Below are positions 1 through 10,707 of a DNA stretch of 64,000 nucleotides, piece by piece. The translations under genes were made by a program, and so were the position numbers. Source of the stretch: Castanea sativa (lineage: Eukaryota > Streptophyta > Magnoliopsida > Fagales > Fagaceae); NCBI RefSeq assembly GCF_040712315.1, contig NC_134020.1:47477751-47541750 (forward strand), in the 5' to 3' direction. Below the pieces are notes generated by a model. The model saw nothing but the letters and a program-made list of their open reading frames with translations. It made no database searches and was not told the origin of the DNA. The first letter of the stretch is position 1. Every line of letters begins with the position of its first letter.

Positions 1-210
1 ATTAATATCTCTAAGAATCCAGTACAACATTCTAAGACTAAACGCATAGAGATTAGATATCACTTTATTAGGGATCTTGTTGAAAGAAAGGTTGTTACTC
101 TTGAGTACATTCCTACTGAATGTCAAAATGCAGACATTTTTACCAAACCTCTTGATAGAAGTAAGTTTGAATCTCTTCGTCAAGTAATTGGTGTGATCAA
201 CTGTCCCTAG
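1..210 (+). pseudogene. Copia pol, C-terminal end of RNase H (partial)
   Basis: Frame 1 is open for 69 codons and stops with TAG at 208-210. The peptide contains the hallmark Copia RNase H tail: KTKRIEIRYHFIRD, then EYIPTECQNADIFTKPL, then a short tail ending in NCP. In the family this segment follows the catalytic part of RNase H, which removes the RNA strand during reverse transcription; the catalytic acidic residues would lie upstream, outside the window. No stop or frameshift is seen in this piece. It belongs to the plus-strand SIRE-like element. Because only the C-terminus is present, whether the whole pol was intact cannot be told. Confidence 0.9.
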
Positions 211-745
211 TCACCTATGAGCTTCATGGTCCTTTTGTTAATTCTTTTTATCTCTTGTGACCAAAAATTGTTTTTCTTTAGAATTGCATTTGCATTACAT
301 TCATACATTGCATTCTAGGTTTGTTTTGTTTTATGGTTTTCAGTTTTTTATTTTATTTTTATTTTTTTTATTTAAGTTTTTGTATTATACATCTTCAAGT
401 TGTGTAATTGAGGTTGGCCTATGAAATTTGCATTTTATGACTGCGTACCTTGTTTAACTTTGATGAGTTTTATTTTTCTGCACTTTGCAAGTTTGTGCTA
501 TGTAGTGCTTATATGGTGTGAATTGTTTATGGTTGTTAAACACATGCTCTTGATTTTGAAGTCACATTTTTTTGATTGTAAGGACTAAATAATTATCTCA
601 CCACTGTTACTCGCCAATCATAAACACTTGTGTGCAAATCATAAGAGCCATGCTCGGTAAGGTGTAGCACTTGCGCATCGAAATTCTTAAGGTGTTATTG
701 TACATTAGTTAAAAGAATCAAAAAGAAAAATAAAGAAAAATATAC

Positions 746-791
746 TTCAAAGAAAAAGAAAAAGAAAAAGAAAAAGAAAAATCAATAAAAA
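746..791. repeat. AAAAAG microsatellite
   Basis: A run of about five AAAAAG units followed by an A-run, in the non-coding spacer of the SIRE-like element, shortly before the inserted solo LTR. Confidence 0.8.
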
Positions 792-840
792 AAAATTGCA
801 TGGTTGCAAGCGTGTTTTCTAGGAGAAGTGAGAGTTATAT

Positions 841-1528
841 TGTCACGTCCCAAACCTAATACCCAGATTTGTGACCATGACCGGCATGCTAATATCAAGC
901 TTAAACCTGATATTAACAAGAACTAACTAAACTTTTTACAAAAGCTTCCCTCTTTCTTTTCATTTTTGTTTCTTTATTTCTTGATATAACTTTTCACTTG
1001 ATATTCAGAGCATCTACACTGTACTCAAAGAATGACATAATCCACCAGTCATTCAATATCCACACTTTCACATAATACATCTCTTAATACTTTAAGGTAC
1101 ACAACTTTCATTAGATACTAAAATACACAATACTACAAAGCTAAACATCAAATTTCTAATTTGGGATCTATACATATAAAACTAAAACTAACTCATTCCA
1201 AAACTCGACTAAGGCTCCCTCTGCTCTAAAATTAAACCTGTTGACTGAAAGAGCGGAAGGGGTGAGCTACAGAGCTCAGTAAAGGTAAGATACATAAGAA
1301 TTTAATAAGAATGCATGTAAATCAAATCATTTCATTATATAAATATTCAGATTGGAGAACATCTTTTCATGCATAGTATTTTATGCTATTCATAATAATA
1401 ATTTATACGCTCTTTGTAGGAAAATAATTGTTCTCCCTTTTCTTATCATAATAATATTACCAAAATCTTTCAGGCTGAATTTCTTTTATTTCTTACAAAT
1501 TCACCAAATGTAATATTGATTTTTTAAA

Positions 1529-1574
<46 letters not shown>

Positions 1575-4500
1575 TATTACAAAATAATCATTTTGACTTA
1601 AATCAGATAATTGGTAACTTTATCTTAAATTATAAACACCTTGACAAATAAGAAAACTTTTCTTTATAAACTTCTTCTCATAAAATATTATAACTTTCAT
1701 AGTCGTAAAACTTAACTTTTCTTAAAGAATAGATATCTGATAACTTTTTAACATAAATTTGTACTTTCATCAAAAGCTTTATCTTTATAGAACACTAAAA
1801 CCTTTTCATCAGATTCTTTATCTTTAAAGCACAACAGAATTTAAGAAACTTTTATCTTTAAAGAACAGCTTTTCATTTCATCATAAACTTCTTTTCATGA
1901 GAGCTTTTAACTTTTCATAAAACATTTAAACAAATCATTCTCTCAGGATCAATAAAATAATATAGTTGTTCATAACATATTGGTTAGTCCATATATGGTA
2001 AGTCTGTACTTATTTTGTGATGCATGTGCACTACATCATCTGCTTCGGGACGTCACACAGATCATTCCCTCACTGTTTTGTTCCTCCCTACGTCACATAG
2101 AACTTTAGGGAGAAGGCCTCATCACATTTGGGTGCCTCGTGTGCATGATATTGTCCTCTTTGGGAGGCCTAATGGCACATCCCCTCAAGGTTTTGTTCCT
2201 CCCCACGCCACACAGAACATTGGGGAAGAGGCCTTGTCCAGATTAGAGTTATGGCCACCCCCATTTCCTCCAACTTTCAATGGCCAAACAGATAACATTT
2301 TCAATAGAAAGCCAGTAATTTAACCCTTACTGGCCGAGTTAAAATCACCAAAGGACATAACCCAAAAACATGTCATACTTATACATCATACTGGAAATTC
2401 TAATTTTGCATAACATTTCATAATAATATAGCATTTCCATTATTTTCTTTAAACATCATGTTCGTGGTATTAGTAATAGCATCAATATGCTTATATCATA
2501 TACATAAGGTTTCGAAAACTCACAAACATATCTTTGTCTAAAACATGATTATATGTCATACCTCTAATTAAAAACCTTTTAATACATAATACACCTTAAA
2601 ATAACCTCATGACTTACCAAATGCTCATATAACTTATCCTTTACCTGAAAGTAGAGGAACAAAGAGCCTAAAGTTGAAGGAGCTCAAACCTGAGGGCTAG
2701 TAACACCTAAACCAAATATCAAAGCTTATTACTACCAATTATTCCTTATCATATACTTACACATTTATCTCAAAACCTATATCTTTAAAACAAGGAAATC
2801 CTAATCCCACCTCAACAAGGTTCCCCAAACACAAGATACATTCATCAAACAACATGATGTACCAAATCATAGAGAAACCATTATTTTAATGTTCATATCC
2901 AGAGTGTTTTTGAGATTGGAAGCAATGGTGCACACAACATACAACATGAACAAAACAGCTTCATAAAAACAATAGTTGAATGGTTTAGAACCTCTCCTTT
3001 AGAGTACTAAACCTTGAACCAAGTTATACAAAATTAATCTATGATCTAGACATACCAAAAGATAAGCATATTAAATTATAGCTCAAAACATTGACCCTAA
3101 CTTTAGAATTAAATCCTCAAAGTCAAAGTTATCATTTACTGTTTACTGCTCATTTCAGCAACATATACTTAATTTATAAAATACAAATCGGCTATCAATT
3201 CACATCCAATTTTCATGTCAATTTACAGAGCCACTCCTATGAATGTCTAGTAAATTTCAAATCATTTTCAGAGTCAAATCATAAAACCATGATTTACTAA
3301 AAATCATACAAGACAACATGTTCTACTCTGTCCTAACAGAATTTCATGCAACCTAGAAATTAAACCATTATTTTTATATTGATCCAAATTCTTTGAGACC
3401 ACTTCCATTAAAACCATATGTGTCTTAGTATTCATAAGAACTACTCCTAGCATCCTAATTCAAAGAATATGATTTAATCTAGATTTTTCTTGTTGTAAAC
3501 ACCAAGTCTGTCACAGTGACAACTTTGAAACATTTTCTTGTAAAATTATAAAATGATCACAAATAGTCTTATTATCATATGGGGATTTTTATACACTCAT
3601 TAGACATGTTAGAAAACACTTATATACAGTCATTTAACCATTTATAGCAAAATTAAATATAACAAAAATCCCAGCAGTAACATCAAAAGTACTCACCCTA
3701 ACTTTATCTTACTTCCTTAATCATATACCATCATTAATTTGTAAAAACCCTAATCTACCTTCAACAAATCACCAACATAGTTTCAAAACTTCTTAAAACA
3801 CTATATATATAGACTTACAAGTTGAGAGTAGCTAGAATCCTAATTTCACAAACCACAAATACCATTACTAAAAATTCCATGAAGAAATCATGGATTCTAA
3901 GATGACAGTAGCTAGAATCCTTACCAAGTTTCTGGTTCTTGAGGGGACATAGAAGTAGAATCACTCTTGCATGAAAGGATTTCCCTTTCCTAGTGGCTGG
4001 ATCCGAAAGTATGAGAGGTAGAGAGCTTGAGAGAGTTTTCTTTCTTTTGGTGTTGGACCCGTGGGTATGAGAGGGAGAGAGTTCTTGATTGTTCTAGTTG
4101 CTTTGAGAGAGTAGAAAGAAGAATGAGGTGGAGCTTTTTCTTTCTTTGGATGTGTGGACCCATGGGTTTGAGAGAGGGAGAGAGCTTCTTGGATGTTCTA
4201 GTTGTTTGAGAAAGTCAAAGAAGAGATGAGGTGGAGCTTGTTCATTGCATGGCTGGCCAAGTGTTGGTCTTTGGGGTTTAAGAAGTTTACATGTGTCAAC
4301 ATGCATGATACTTCGGCATTATATGTGTTGAATTTCCATTGGTTGCATGTGTGGGTGGAATTTCCACTATAACATCTCATGCATCACACCTAATTAAAAC
4401 ACCATGTATCTAATAACTTAAACCACTTAATATAATTTTGTACATACTTAGTATATATTCATAATACAATTAACCATTCAATTATTTATAATCTTTACAA

Positions 4501-4633
4501 TTCTTATTCAATGACATTATAAAATAATATGTTTATTAAATACTCTTCTATTAATTATAGAAAGAAAGTGGCTTAACATAATTTAACCACTCAAACACAT
4601 AGTTTAACTATACAGTTGGGTCAGGGTATTACA
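841..4633. mobile_element. Large solo LTR (3.8 kb), probably Ty3/Gypsy
   Basis: Seen: the segment starts TGTCACGTCCC, ends GGGTCAGGGTATTACA (TG...CA), and is flanked by the 5-bp direct repeat TATAT at 836-840 and 4634-4638. The flanks on both sides read as Copia spacer. No gag or pol frame lies inside, so it is a solo LTR left by LTR-LTR recombination. Known: LTRs of several kb with ends like these occur in Tekay/Del-type chromoviruses; the assignment is inference. Inside are a (TA)n run (1535-1571), an imperfect internal repeat (about 2083-2240) and two imperfect copies of a roughly 120-bp unit (about 4010-4230). Small ORFs here (for example 2024-2323) have no recognisable product. The TSD is AT-only, so it is modest evidence alone. 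Confidence 0.75.
1535..1571. repeat. (TA)n microsatellite
   Basis: Uninterrupted alternating TA inside the large solo LTR. Confidence 0.9.
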
Positions 4634-5025
4634 TATATGATGTAACTCTTTAGGTGATAGTCACTTTCAAACTTATGTGATGAATAATGTAGAAAGTGTG
4701 TTTATTCTCTATTTACATATCACCTTGTGAGTGTCTCATGCACTTGCTAGTTTCACACACCAAAAGCAAAACTTTGTTAAATTTGGTACATATGATTGTA
4801 TGTTAAGTTTATGTGGCCTACCAAAGTTAAACTTCTTGATATGTTTAATGCATTTTGGGAGTGAGGAGCGAAAAGATTGAAGAAATTTTGACAAATTTTG
4901 AACTTTTTCTTTGAAAAATTTGGTTTTGAAAATTATTTGGAGTCATGAACATACATGTCATATTATAAAAACAGTTTTTCAAATGATTTTGTAGAAAAAG
5001 TTTTCCAGAATTTTCAAAATGTGTG

Positions 5026-5889
5026 TGTTAAGTTTTAGACCCCTTAACACAATATGTTTAACTTAATATTAAGCCTAGTTTATTAACAAGTTTGTTAATT
5101 AACACTAGGTTAAACCAATATGTGTTAAACAAATATAATGTGGAAAAATAAAGAACACAAAGATTTGATGACCCAGGAAAACTAAATCGGTACAAAACTT
5201 GGAAATGATTTAACCTAGCTATCCTCAAGGTAAAACAGATCCACTATGAAAGAATTAAAGTTTGTACAATAGAACTTAGACCACTAACATCCTATTGCTA
5301 CCTCGAGTAGAAAACTTACTACCACGACCACGTGACAGCTTCGAGTCCACAGACTACTCTTTTTGTTTGATCTACAACAACCACAAGTTCTCCTACTTGT
5401 GACTTTGAGACTCCACTCAAAGATTTCAGATCTTCGTTAAGTTCTTTATGCAGCAACTGAAGCGATCACCAAGCTCTTGACATCAATCTTGATCTTGATA
5501 ACCCTAAGTGTGTATGAAGGTAAACATCTCTAGATCTCGCAAGAGATTCAACACATAGCACATCAAAAGACCTCTAAAACGTAGCTAGGGTTTTTCTTTT
5601 TATATGTGAAATAAAACATAAAACCCTACACGTCAAATGGGCTTAGGCTGAGTTGAAAATTCTGTAGAAAATTAATTCTGCACGATTCTCGATCGATCGA
5701 ATCTAATTTTCGATCAATTGAGCCTTGCAGAATTTGTCCACTAATTTCTGCAATCACTCGATTCCAACTTTACAATAAAACATACTTTGAGCAAGCCTAA
5801 ACCTAGACTCTATGTTTTGATCATGGTTTGCCAACACAATACACATTGAAGTTCTAATACTTTAGTCCCTAAGGTCTTAGAACCTAACA
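5026..5889 (-). mobile_element. Solo LTR of SIRE-like Copia family 2
   Basis: On the minus strand it begins TGTTAGGTTCTAAGACC and ends CTAAAACTTAACA (864 bp). The first 100 bases align with the plus-strand LTR at 9136, sharing TATTGTGTTGGCAAACCA, so both are one LTR family in opposite orientation. The flanks are GTGTG (5021-5025) and GTGTA (5890-5894), a near-perfect 5-bp TSD. Neither a primer-binding site nor a polypurine tract adjoins it, so it is a solo LTR inserted in the spacer of the host Copia element. It contains AGGGTTTT-type sequence and CGATCGATCGA motifs. Confidence 0.75.
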
Positions 5890-6176
5890 GTGTATTTCTT
5901 TGAAACTCGACCGATTGAGCCTATTCTTTGATCGATCGAAATTTGAAGAAGAAAAAGTGGATTTTCTTTTAAAAGTCTCGGGTTGCCTCGATTCCTTCTC
6001 GATTCCTCTAGACCGATCAGATTTCAAATTTTTGAAACATATAGGAATCAGATCTGACATTTTCAAAAGCTTATTTTGTCTATCTCTTCGATTCCTCCTT
6101 TGATTCCTCATCCGATTTTTTTTGTTGTTGTCTTTTTCGTGGTCAAAGCTTCCAAGGTTTACTTCATCTATACTAG

Positions 6177-6775
6177 GTAAGACCTTTATACCCTTTCTTT
6201 TTCATCATTTTACACGTTTACATGCATTTTTCATGAATTTTTTTAGGGATTTTCGCATATTAGGAAATTTGGAGTTTTTGATGAAAATTGGGTTTTGATC
6301 AATTTTAAACTATGGGTTTTTGTTCATGCATCATTTAAACATGATTCACATGCTTTAATTTTAAAATTTTTAAGTTTTATTTAAAATTTTGAAATTAGGG
6401 TTCTAAGTGCTTGAGAATTTTGGGGATTTTGTGGAATTTGTCAAAATTAAGTGAAATTGGCTAATGTTGTTGATCAATTGAGTAATTATGACTTGTTTTA
6501 TACATGTTGTGCTGTTCAAATGATCAATATAAGGATTTCTTTTTTGAGAATTAGGTTCTACAAAATTGGGAATTTTCTATAATTCTTAAATTTACCTTGT
6601 CAATTTTGCAAATTGTGATAATTTTGGATTGTTTAAGAACATTAGATCATGCATCATGTAAGATTAAATGTCATGCATCATATAGTTTTTAAATTTGCAT
6701 GTTATCTTGTCTCTAATCCTTCTTATGTAGTCTGCCCTTGGTTTTTATTTTGTTTTCTCTTTTTTTTACTCTTAG
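6177..6775 (+). other. Probable intron in the 5' leader of the extra ORF
   Basis: Donor TACTAG|GTAAGACC ends an exon at 6176; acceptor TTTTTACTCTTAG|A opens the next at 6776 just before the ORF start position. The minus-strand relative has the same layout (donor CCTG|GTATG at 17766/17765, acceptor GCGTTAG at 17381). Conservation in two diverged elements supports real splicing; there is no transcript evidence. Confidence 0.55.
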
Positions 6776-6776
6776 A

Positions 6777-7914
6777 CATTGCTCCTAAATCTAGTGGGAA
6801 ATTTAAGACTAGAGCTAAAAGGAACCTTGGGTCTTCCTCTTCATCTAGTTCTACTGTAGGTGTTAGGTTTTTGACTAAAAAATGTGAGGAAACCTATGAG
6901 ACCTTGAACAAATAGAGGTCAATTTGGGGTGAAAGGGAGATAGTTCTAAGTGAGTTAGATCCTTCCATACGTAAGACTTTTGTGGCTAGGAACTGGGTTT
7001 CATTGTGTGAGTTGTCTAATACTCCTCCTGCTGCCTTGATTAGAGAGTTTTACTCTAATCTTTCTGTGTATTCTGAGGACACCAGTGATCATTATTTGAC
7101 TACTTGGATCCATGGTCAAGAGTTTACTATAAGTAAACAAGTTGTTTCTGAGGCTTTAGGAGTACTCTTAGTTCATAAACCAGTTTATCCTTACACTGAG
7201 TTTCCTATTGTAGATGATATGATGTCCCTTCTTTATGGTCGTCCTCATTCTTGGGGATCAGAACTAAGAATCAACTCTTGTGAGTTTACTGAGCTTAACT
7301 CATTATACTTATGGATCACTTGTCATAACATCTATCTCTCATGTTCATACAGTACCTATAGAGCGTTGTGATTTTCTATATGATCTTATCATAGATGGTT
7401 TGATGTGTTTCCCTTTTATTTTTATTCAGACTATTGTTGATGTCTATAGCAGTAAGAGTAAAGGTCAAAAACTATTCTTTCCTTTGTTTATTTTTAGGAT
7501 TTTGAGATTTTTAGAGATTTTAGAGTTTCCTTCCCTTGAGTTAGTACACATTATAGCCCCCATAGGAATTGCTGATCTTAATCAAAGACAAACACAGATG
7601 AAGAGTGCTGAGCTAAGCACTGGGACGTCTAAGAGACCACGAAGAGATGCTTCTACTACCTCTGGTGCCATTCCTGCCGCTGAGGAGACTTATATGGATC
7701 TGATTGCTATTGTGGATCCTACTGGTCATCCTGAGGATGTTGATCCTTTGGGAGCTCCTCCATTGTCACTCTGAGCTATGATGCAGTCTATCATGACGAC
7801 TGAGGCGCTCAAGGACAGTTGCTTGATGAGCTATTGATTGAGGTTGCATCATTGCGAGCTGATTTATCGGATTATAGGAGTTCTTTTCCACCACCTCCAC
7901 CCTTTGAGGACTGA
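6777..7914 (+). pseudogene. SIRE-associated extra ORF with plant transposon (Transposase_32-like) domain
   Basis: Reading begins after a splice-acceptor-like CTCTTAG at 6769-6775. The related minus-strand copy starts ATGGCACC here; this copy has ATTGCTCC, so the start codon is lost. The frame then encodes a basic, Ser-rich start and a domain with FVARNWVSLCEL, ALIREFYSNL and HSWGSE. These fit the plant-specific 'putative plant transposon protein' domain (Pfam Transposase_32, recalled from memory). An in-frame stop falls near 6913 and a frameshift near 7290-7370. The C-terminal part (to about 7774) is rich in Pro, Ser and Asp. Function in the family is unknown; its place between pol and the 3' LTR is where SIRE elements carry their env-like ORF, but no signal peptide or membrane segment is seen. 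The stop TGA is at 7912-7914. Confidence 0.7.
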
Positions 7915-7971
7915 CATTTCCTTTGGCAATACGTAACAAAAAGGAGGAGTATTTTTATGTATATAAGGGGA

Positions 7972-8851
7972 TGATAGGCCAAGAATGTATTGACCCCTTG
8001 TGATGAATTAACCAATTAATTAGCCAAGTGGATTAATTAGGTTCAATTACATGCAATGAGCGTGGTAGCACAAACAAATCACCAAATAAAGTATAATGTA
8101 GCGGAAATTAAATTTGACACGGTGATTCTTTTACGAATGGGGAAAACCTCCGAGGAAAAACTGCACCAGGTGATTTTAAGGTCACCACTCTCGAGAATCC
8201 ACTATTATCAAAACAAGCGGTTACAAGCAAAGGAATCTAGTACCTTATACCAACCTACAGTTGAACCCTTACCCCAATGCCCAATTGGACTTGTTCTGTA
8301 GTGACAATATCTCCTTGTATTGAACAACTCCTAGTACGTGACTAACCAATAGATGCGCAGATCCCAGTATGTGACTTGATCACCAACTTGAGAAGGATGT
8401 TGGGTGCAAAGTTCTTATGTTCATCACACGATGAAGATCATGAAGTTGTTTGGTCACAAAACCCTACGGCGTACAAACACAGCAGCTTCTTCAAGAGAAA
8501 GAAGGGCAAATTCTATCTCTGGTCACAATTTGTATGAACACGACTTTGCTCAATATCGCATAGCCTTTTACGGCCCTTAAAATAATCCTTATATATGTTT
8601 AGGGTTGTGAGAAAAGAAAACCCAAACATACATTCATGGATTGGATGAAAATTAGAACTGAAAATCTTGTTTTCATAAATTTTGATAGATACCCTATCTG
8701 TCGAACAACTATCAAGCCTTGAGCTGAAACATCTCTTTAAACCTCGATAAATACTAGTTGTCGAGATTTAAAATCCTGCACTTTAGTACTTGAATCTTGG
8801 ACAGACTTGCATGGCTTTAATACTTGAAACCTTGTTCCTTGAAGTATTAAA
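7972..8851 (-). mobile_element. LTR fragment of SIRE-like Copia family 1
   Basis: The plus strand starts TGATAGGCCAAGAATGTATTGACC, which matches the complete LTR at 22663-23669 almost throughout (shared GATGCGC-GATCC, the AGAAGGATGTTGG run, TGTTTAGGGTTGTGAGAAAAG). In the complete element this reading is the reverse complement of the LTR, so this copy lies on minus. Homology stops at 8851, so about 150 bases of its 5' end are missing and no TSD can be tested. It sits between the extra ORF and the polypurine tract of the host Copia element. Confidence 0.8.
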
Positions 8852-9123
8852 GATTATGATAGTTGATGATTCTGAGGTTATTCATTTTGATATGTTCACT
8901 ATCTAATTCTATTTAGAATGTTTTACTGTATTTTCTGCACATGTGTTTATGAGTTGTTTTCAGCGTTTTAGGAATTTACAGGTTAAATCTTTCAACAACT
9001 GCTGTTTATAATAGCAACTAATAGTTAGTAGTTGTGTAAGATGTGTTTTTGGACAATAATTTGTATTTGAGCTGGTTTTTGTTTAAGCAATACATATGTA
9101 TGTGTGTTTTGTTACGGATTGTC

Positions 9124-9134
9124 AAAGGAGGAGA
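9124..9134 (+). promoter_or_regulatory. Polypurine tract of the plus-strand SIRE-like element
   Basis: AAAGGAGGAGA directly before the LTR start TGTTAG. The same tract precedes both 3' LTR copies of the minus-strand SIRE-like element (14322-14332 and 15623-15633 on plus). In retrotransposons it primes plus-strand DNA synthesis. The identical tract in two families marks this as the true 3' LTR junction. Confidence 0.85.
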
Positions 9135-9135
9135 T

Positions 9136-9500
9136 TGTTAGATTCTAAAGATTTAGATTAAATTTTTAGAATCATGGTTGTATTGTGTTGGCAAACCAAG
9201 AGCAAAACATGTCTAGTCTAAGTGTTTAAAGTATGCTCAAATAAGTGTGTTTCAAGATTTCAAGTCTAGTTGATTGCAGAAAAGAGAAGTCAAGTTCTAC
9301 CTTTCTTGACGGATCGAGAAATAGACCCGACCAATCGAAAATCGTAGATATGGTTTTCTGCAGAAGGTTATTTCAGTTCAATCACTACAAAAATGTTTAG
9401 GGTTTCACTTAAACTTCTCCACATTTAAAAGGAAAACCCTAGCTACGTTTTGAAGACTTTTGGAAGACTTGTGTGTTACTCTTTGTGAGATTTAAGAGGT
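9136..9500 (+). mobile_element. 3' LTR (truncated) of the plus-strand SIRE-like element, family 2
   Basis: Starts TGTTAGATTCTAAAG right after the polypurine tract and aligns with the minus-oriented solo LTR at 5889-5026 (shared GTGTTGGCAAACCA, AAAGTATGCTC and GCTACGTTTT). Homology fades near 9480-9500, leaving under half of the 864-bp LTR. The next 108 bases (9501-9608) match nothing else I recognise here. Confidence 0.7.
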
Positions 9501-9608
9501 TTTATAGCCCAAAGAGCAACAGGGTTAGGGCCCAATAAGCCCCACACAATGAATTTGTAGAGAGTTGGCTGAAAAACTAGGCTTCCATGGATTGAACAAC
9601 GCATACAA

Positions 9609-10200
9609 TGGGTTAAGATGGTTAGAAAGAAAAGACAAACAAGGTTTATGTAAAGAAATTCTTCCTTGACAAAGTCCGAGGAGAGTAGTTCTTGTATATA
9701 TTATTTCTAGACTTGGTCACAGTTTTAGTTCTTGCAGCTACAATGTTTTCCCTATAGATGTCACCCCTTACCCTTTCCCCTGGAGGGTTTCTAACGTTAT
9801 ATAGCCCCTTCCTATTGATCTTGGCCCTCCATTTGTTGATCATGTAGGCCACTACTCAAGTACTTGTCCCATTAGACGTTTCTCCAAATCTTCTGTGAGT
9901 TGTGGCGACCAAGACAGCACTGTTCAGGGGTCTTCTCCACATAAATGCGGCCAGAGGATCTGGTGGGGTGCCATAAATGTGGTGGTAGCTTCCATTTTTT
10001 CAGACGTGACAAGACTAACCCCCTCCCTGAAGCCTTTCCTCCACAGTGCGACCTGCTCTAGTCAAGTGCCATTGACATGGTCAAGACTCGCCTCTTTCAC
10101 CTGGCCATCTGAGGGTAGGGTCTTCTCGGCATCGACGTGGCATCCTCGGCCTCGAATATGACACGTGGCACTATCACCTTTTAAATTTCTGCATCCCACA
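9609..10200 (-). mobile_element. LTR of the Tat Gypsy element (left copy, 3' LTR)
   Basis: Homologous over its length to 29636-30235: shared GACAAAGTCCGAGGAGAGTA, CACAGTTTTAGTTCTTGCAG, ACGTGGCATCCTCGG, and TTTAAATTTCTGCAT near the right end. On minus it starts TGTGGGATGCAG. The inner and outer limits are estimates; the left limit is where clear similarity stops. Same orientation as the right copy, as expected for two LTRs of one element. Confidence 0.75.
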
Positions 10201-10478
10201 GTAGCCCTCAAAACTCCACTTTTTCCCCTCCTGTCTGAGGAGAGAAATGGGGGGTTTTGATCCTGGATGGTTAATTCCACACCCTTCCTTGATTTTCCCA
10301 TATGACAACGTCGTTTCATATGTCTTGTAACCATTCCTGGCGCTTCGGAGTCCGCAACGTCTCATTAAATGCTCCACGCGACACTTTATCCCCCACATCC
10401 TATGGTGAGATGGAGATTCTACGGCTGGTATTTTTTCTCGAAATTTGGGCAGGGTAACTCCTACCCAACTCTGCCTCC

Positions 10479-10487
10479 TATATAAGG
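10479..10487 (+). promoter_or_regulatory. TATA box of the antisense Tat gene
   Basis: TATATAAGG in a GC-richer context (CTCCTATATAAGGCGCCCGCC), about 230 bases before the ATG at 10708. Transcription would start near 10510. This is a classic plant TATA box on the strand opposite to gag-pol. Confidence 0.6.
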
Positions 10488-10707
10488 CGCCCGCCTGGGG
10501 ATTCAGTTCTCCCATTTTCCAATCCTTCAAACTTTCAAGAAGCTCTTGAGGTGACTCTCACTTTTATTTTCATAAGTTCTTTCACTCCTAGGTTCTTTTC
10601 TCCTCGGCCTCCTGATTTCTATTTTTCTCTTCACAAACGTCTCTTTAGCTTCTCAATAGTTTGCTTAGAGGGGTAGGTTTGCTCATTTAGTAGATACCCC
10701 TGCCGGT

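Larger units (their letters stand above)
1..9500 (+). mobile_element. SIRE-like Ty1/Copia retrotransposon, 3' part, with nested insertions
   Basis: Seen: the window opens inside a Copia pol gene (RNase H end at 1-210), followed by a long non-coding spacer (211-840, 4639-5025, 5890-6775), an extra ORF (6778-7914), more spacer, a polypurine tract (9124-9134) and the start of an LTR (9136, TGTTAG). This order, with a large region and an extra ORF between pol and the 3' LTR, is the SIRE/Maximus layout. Three LTR insertions interrupt it (841-4633, 5026-5889, 7972-8851). The spacer around 590-640 matches the minus-strand element near 20230-20290, so the two elements are relatives. The LTR stops near 9500, where unrelated sequence begins. 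The 5' part lies outside the window. Not active: frameshifted, and its own LTR is incomplete. Confidence 0.8.

Noticed and set aside
7972..8851. 3' LTR of the plus-strand SIRE-like element
   Set aside because: It follows the extra ORF directly, but it lies in reverse orientation relative to that element, and a true polypurine tract plus LTR start occurs later at 9124-9136.
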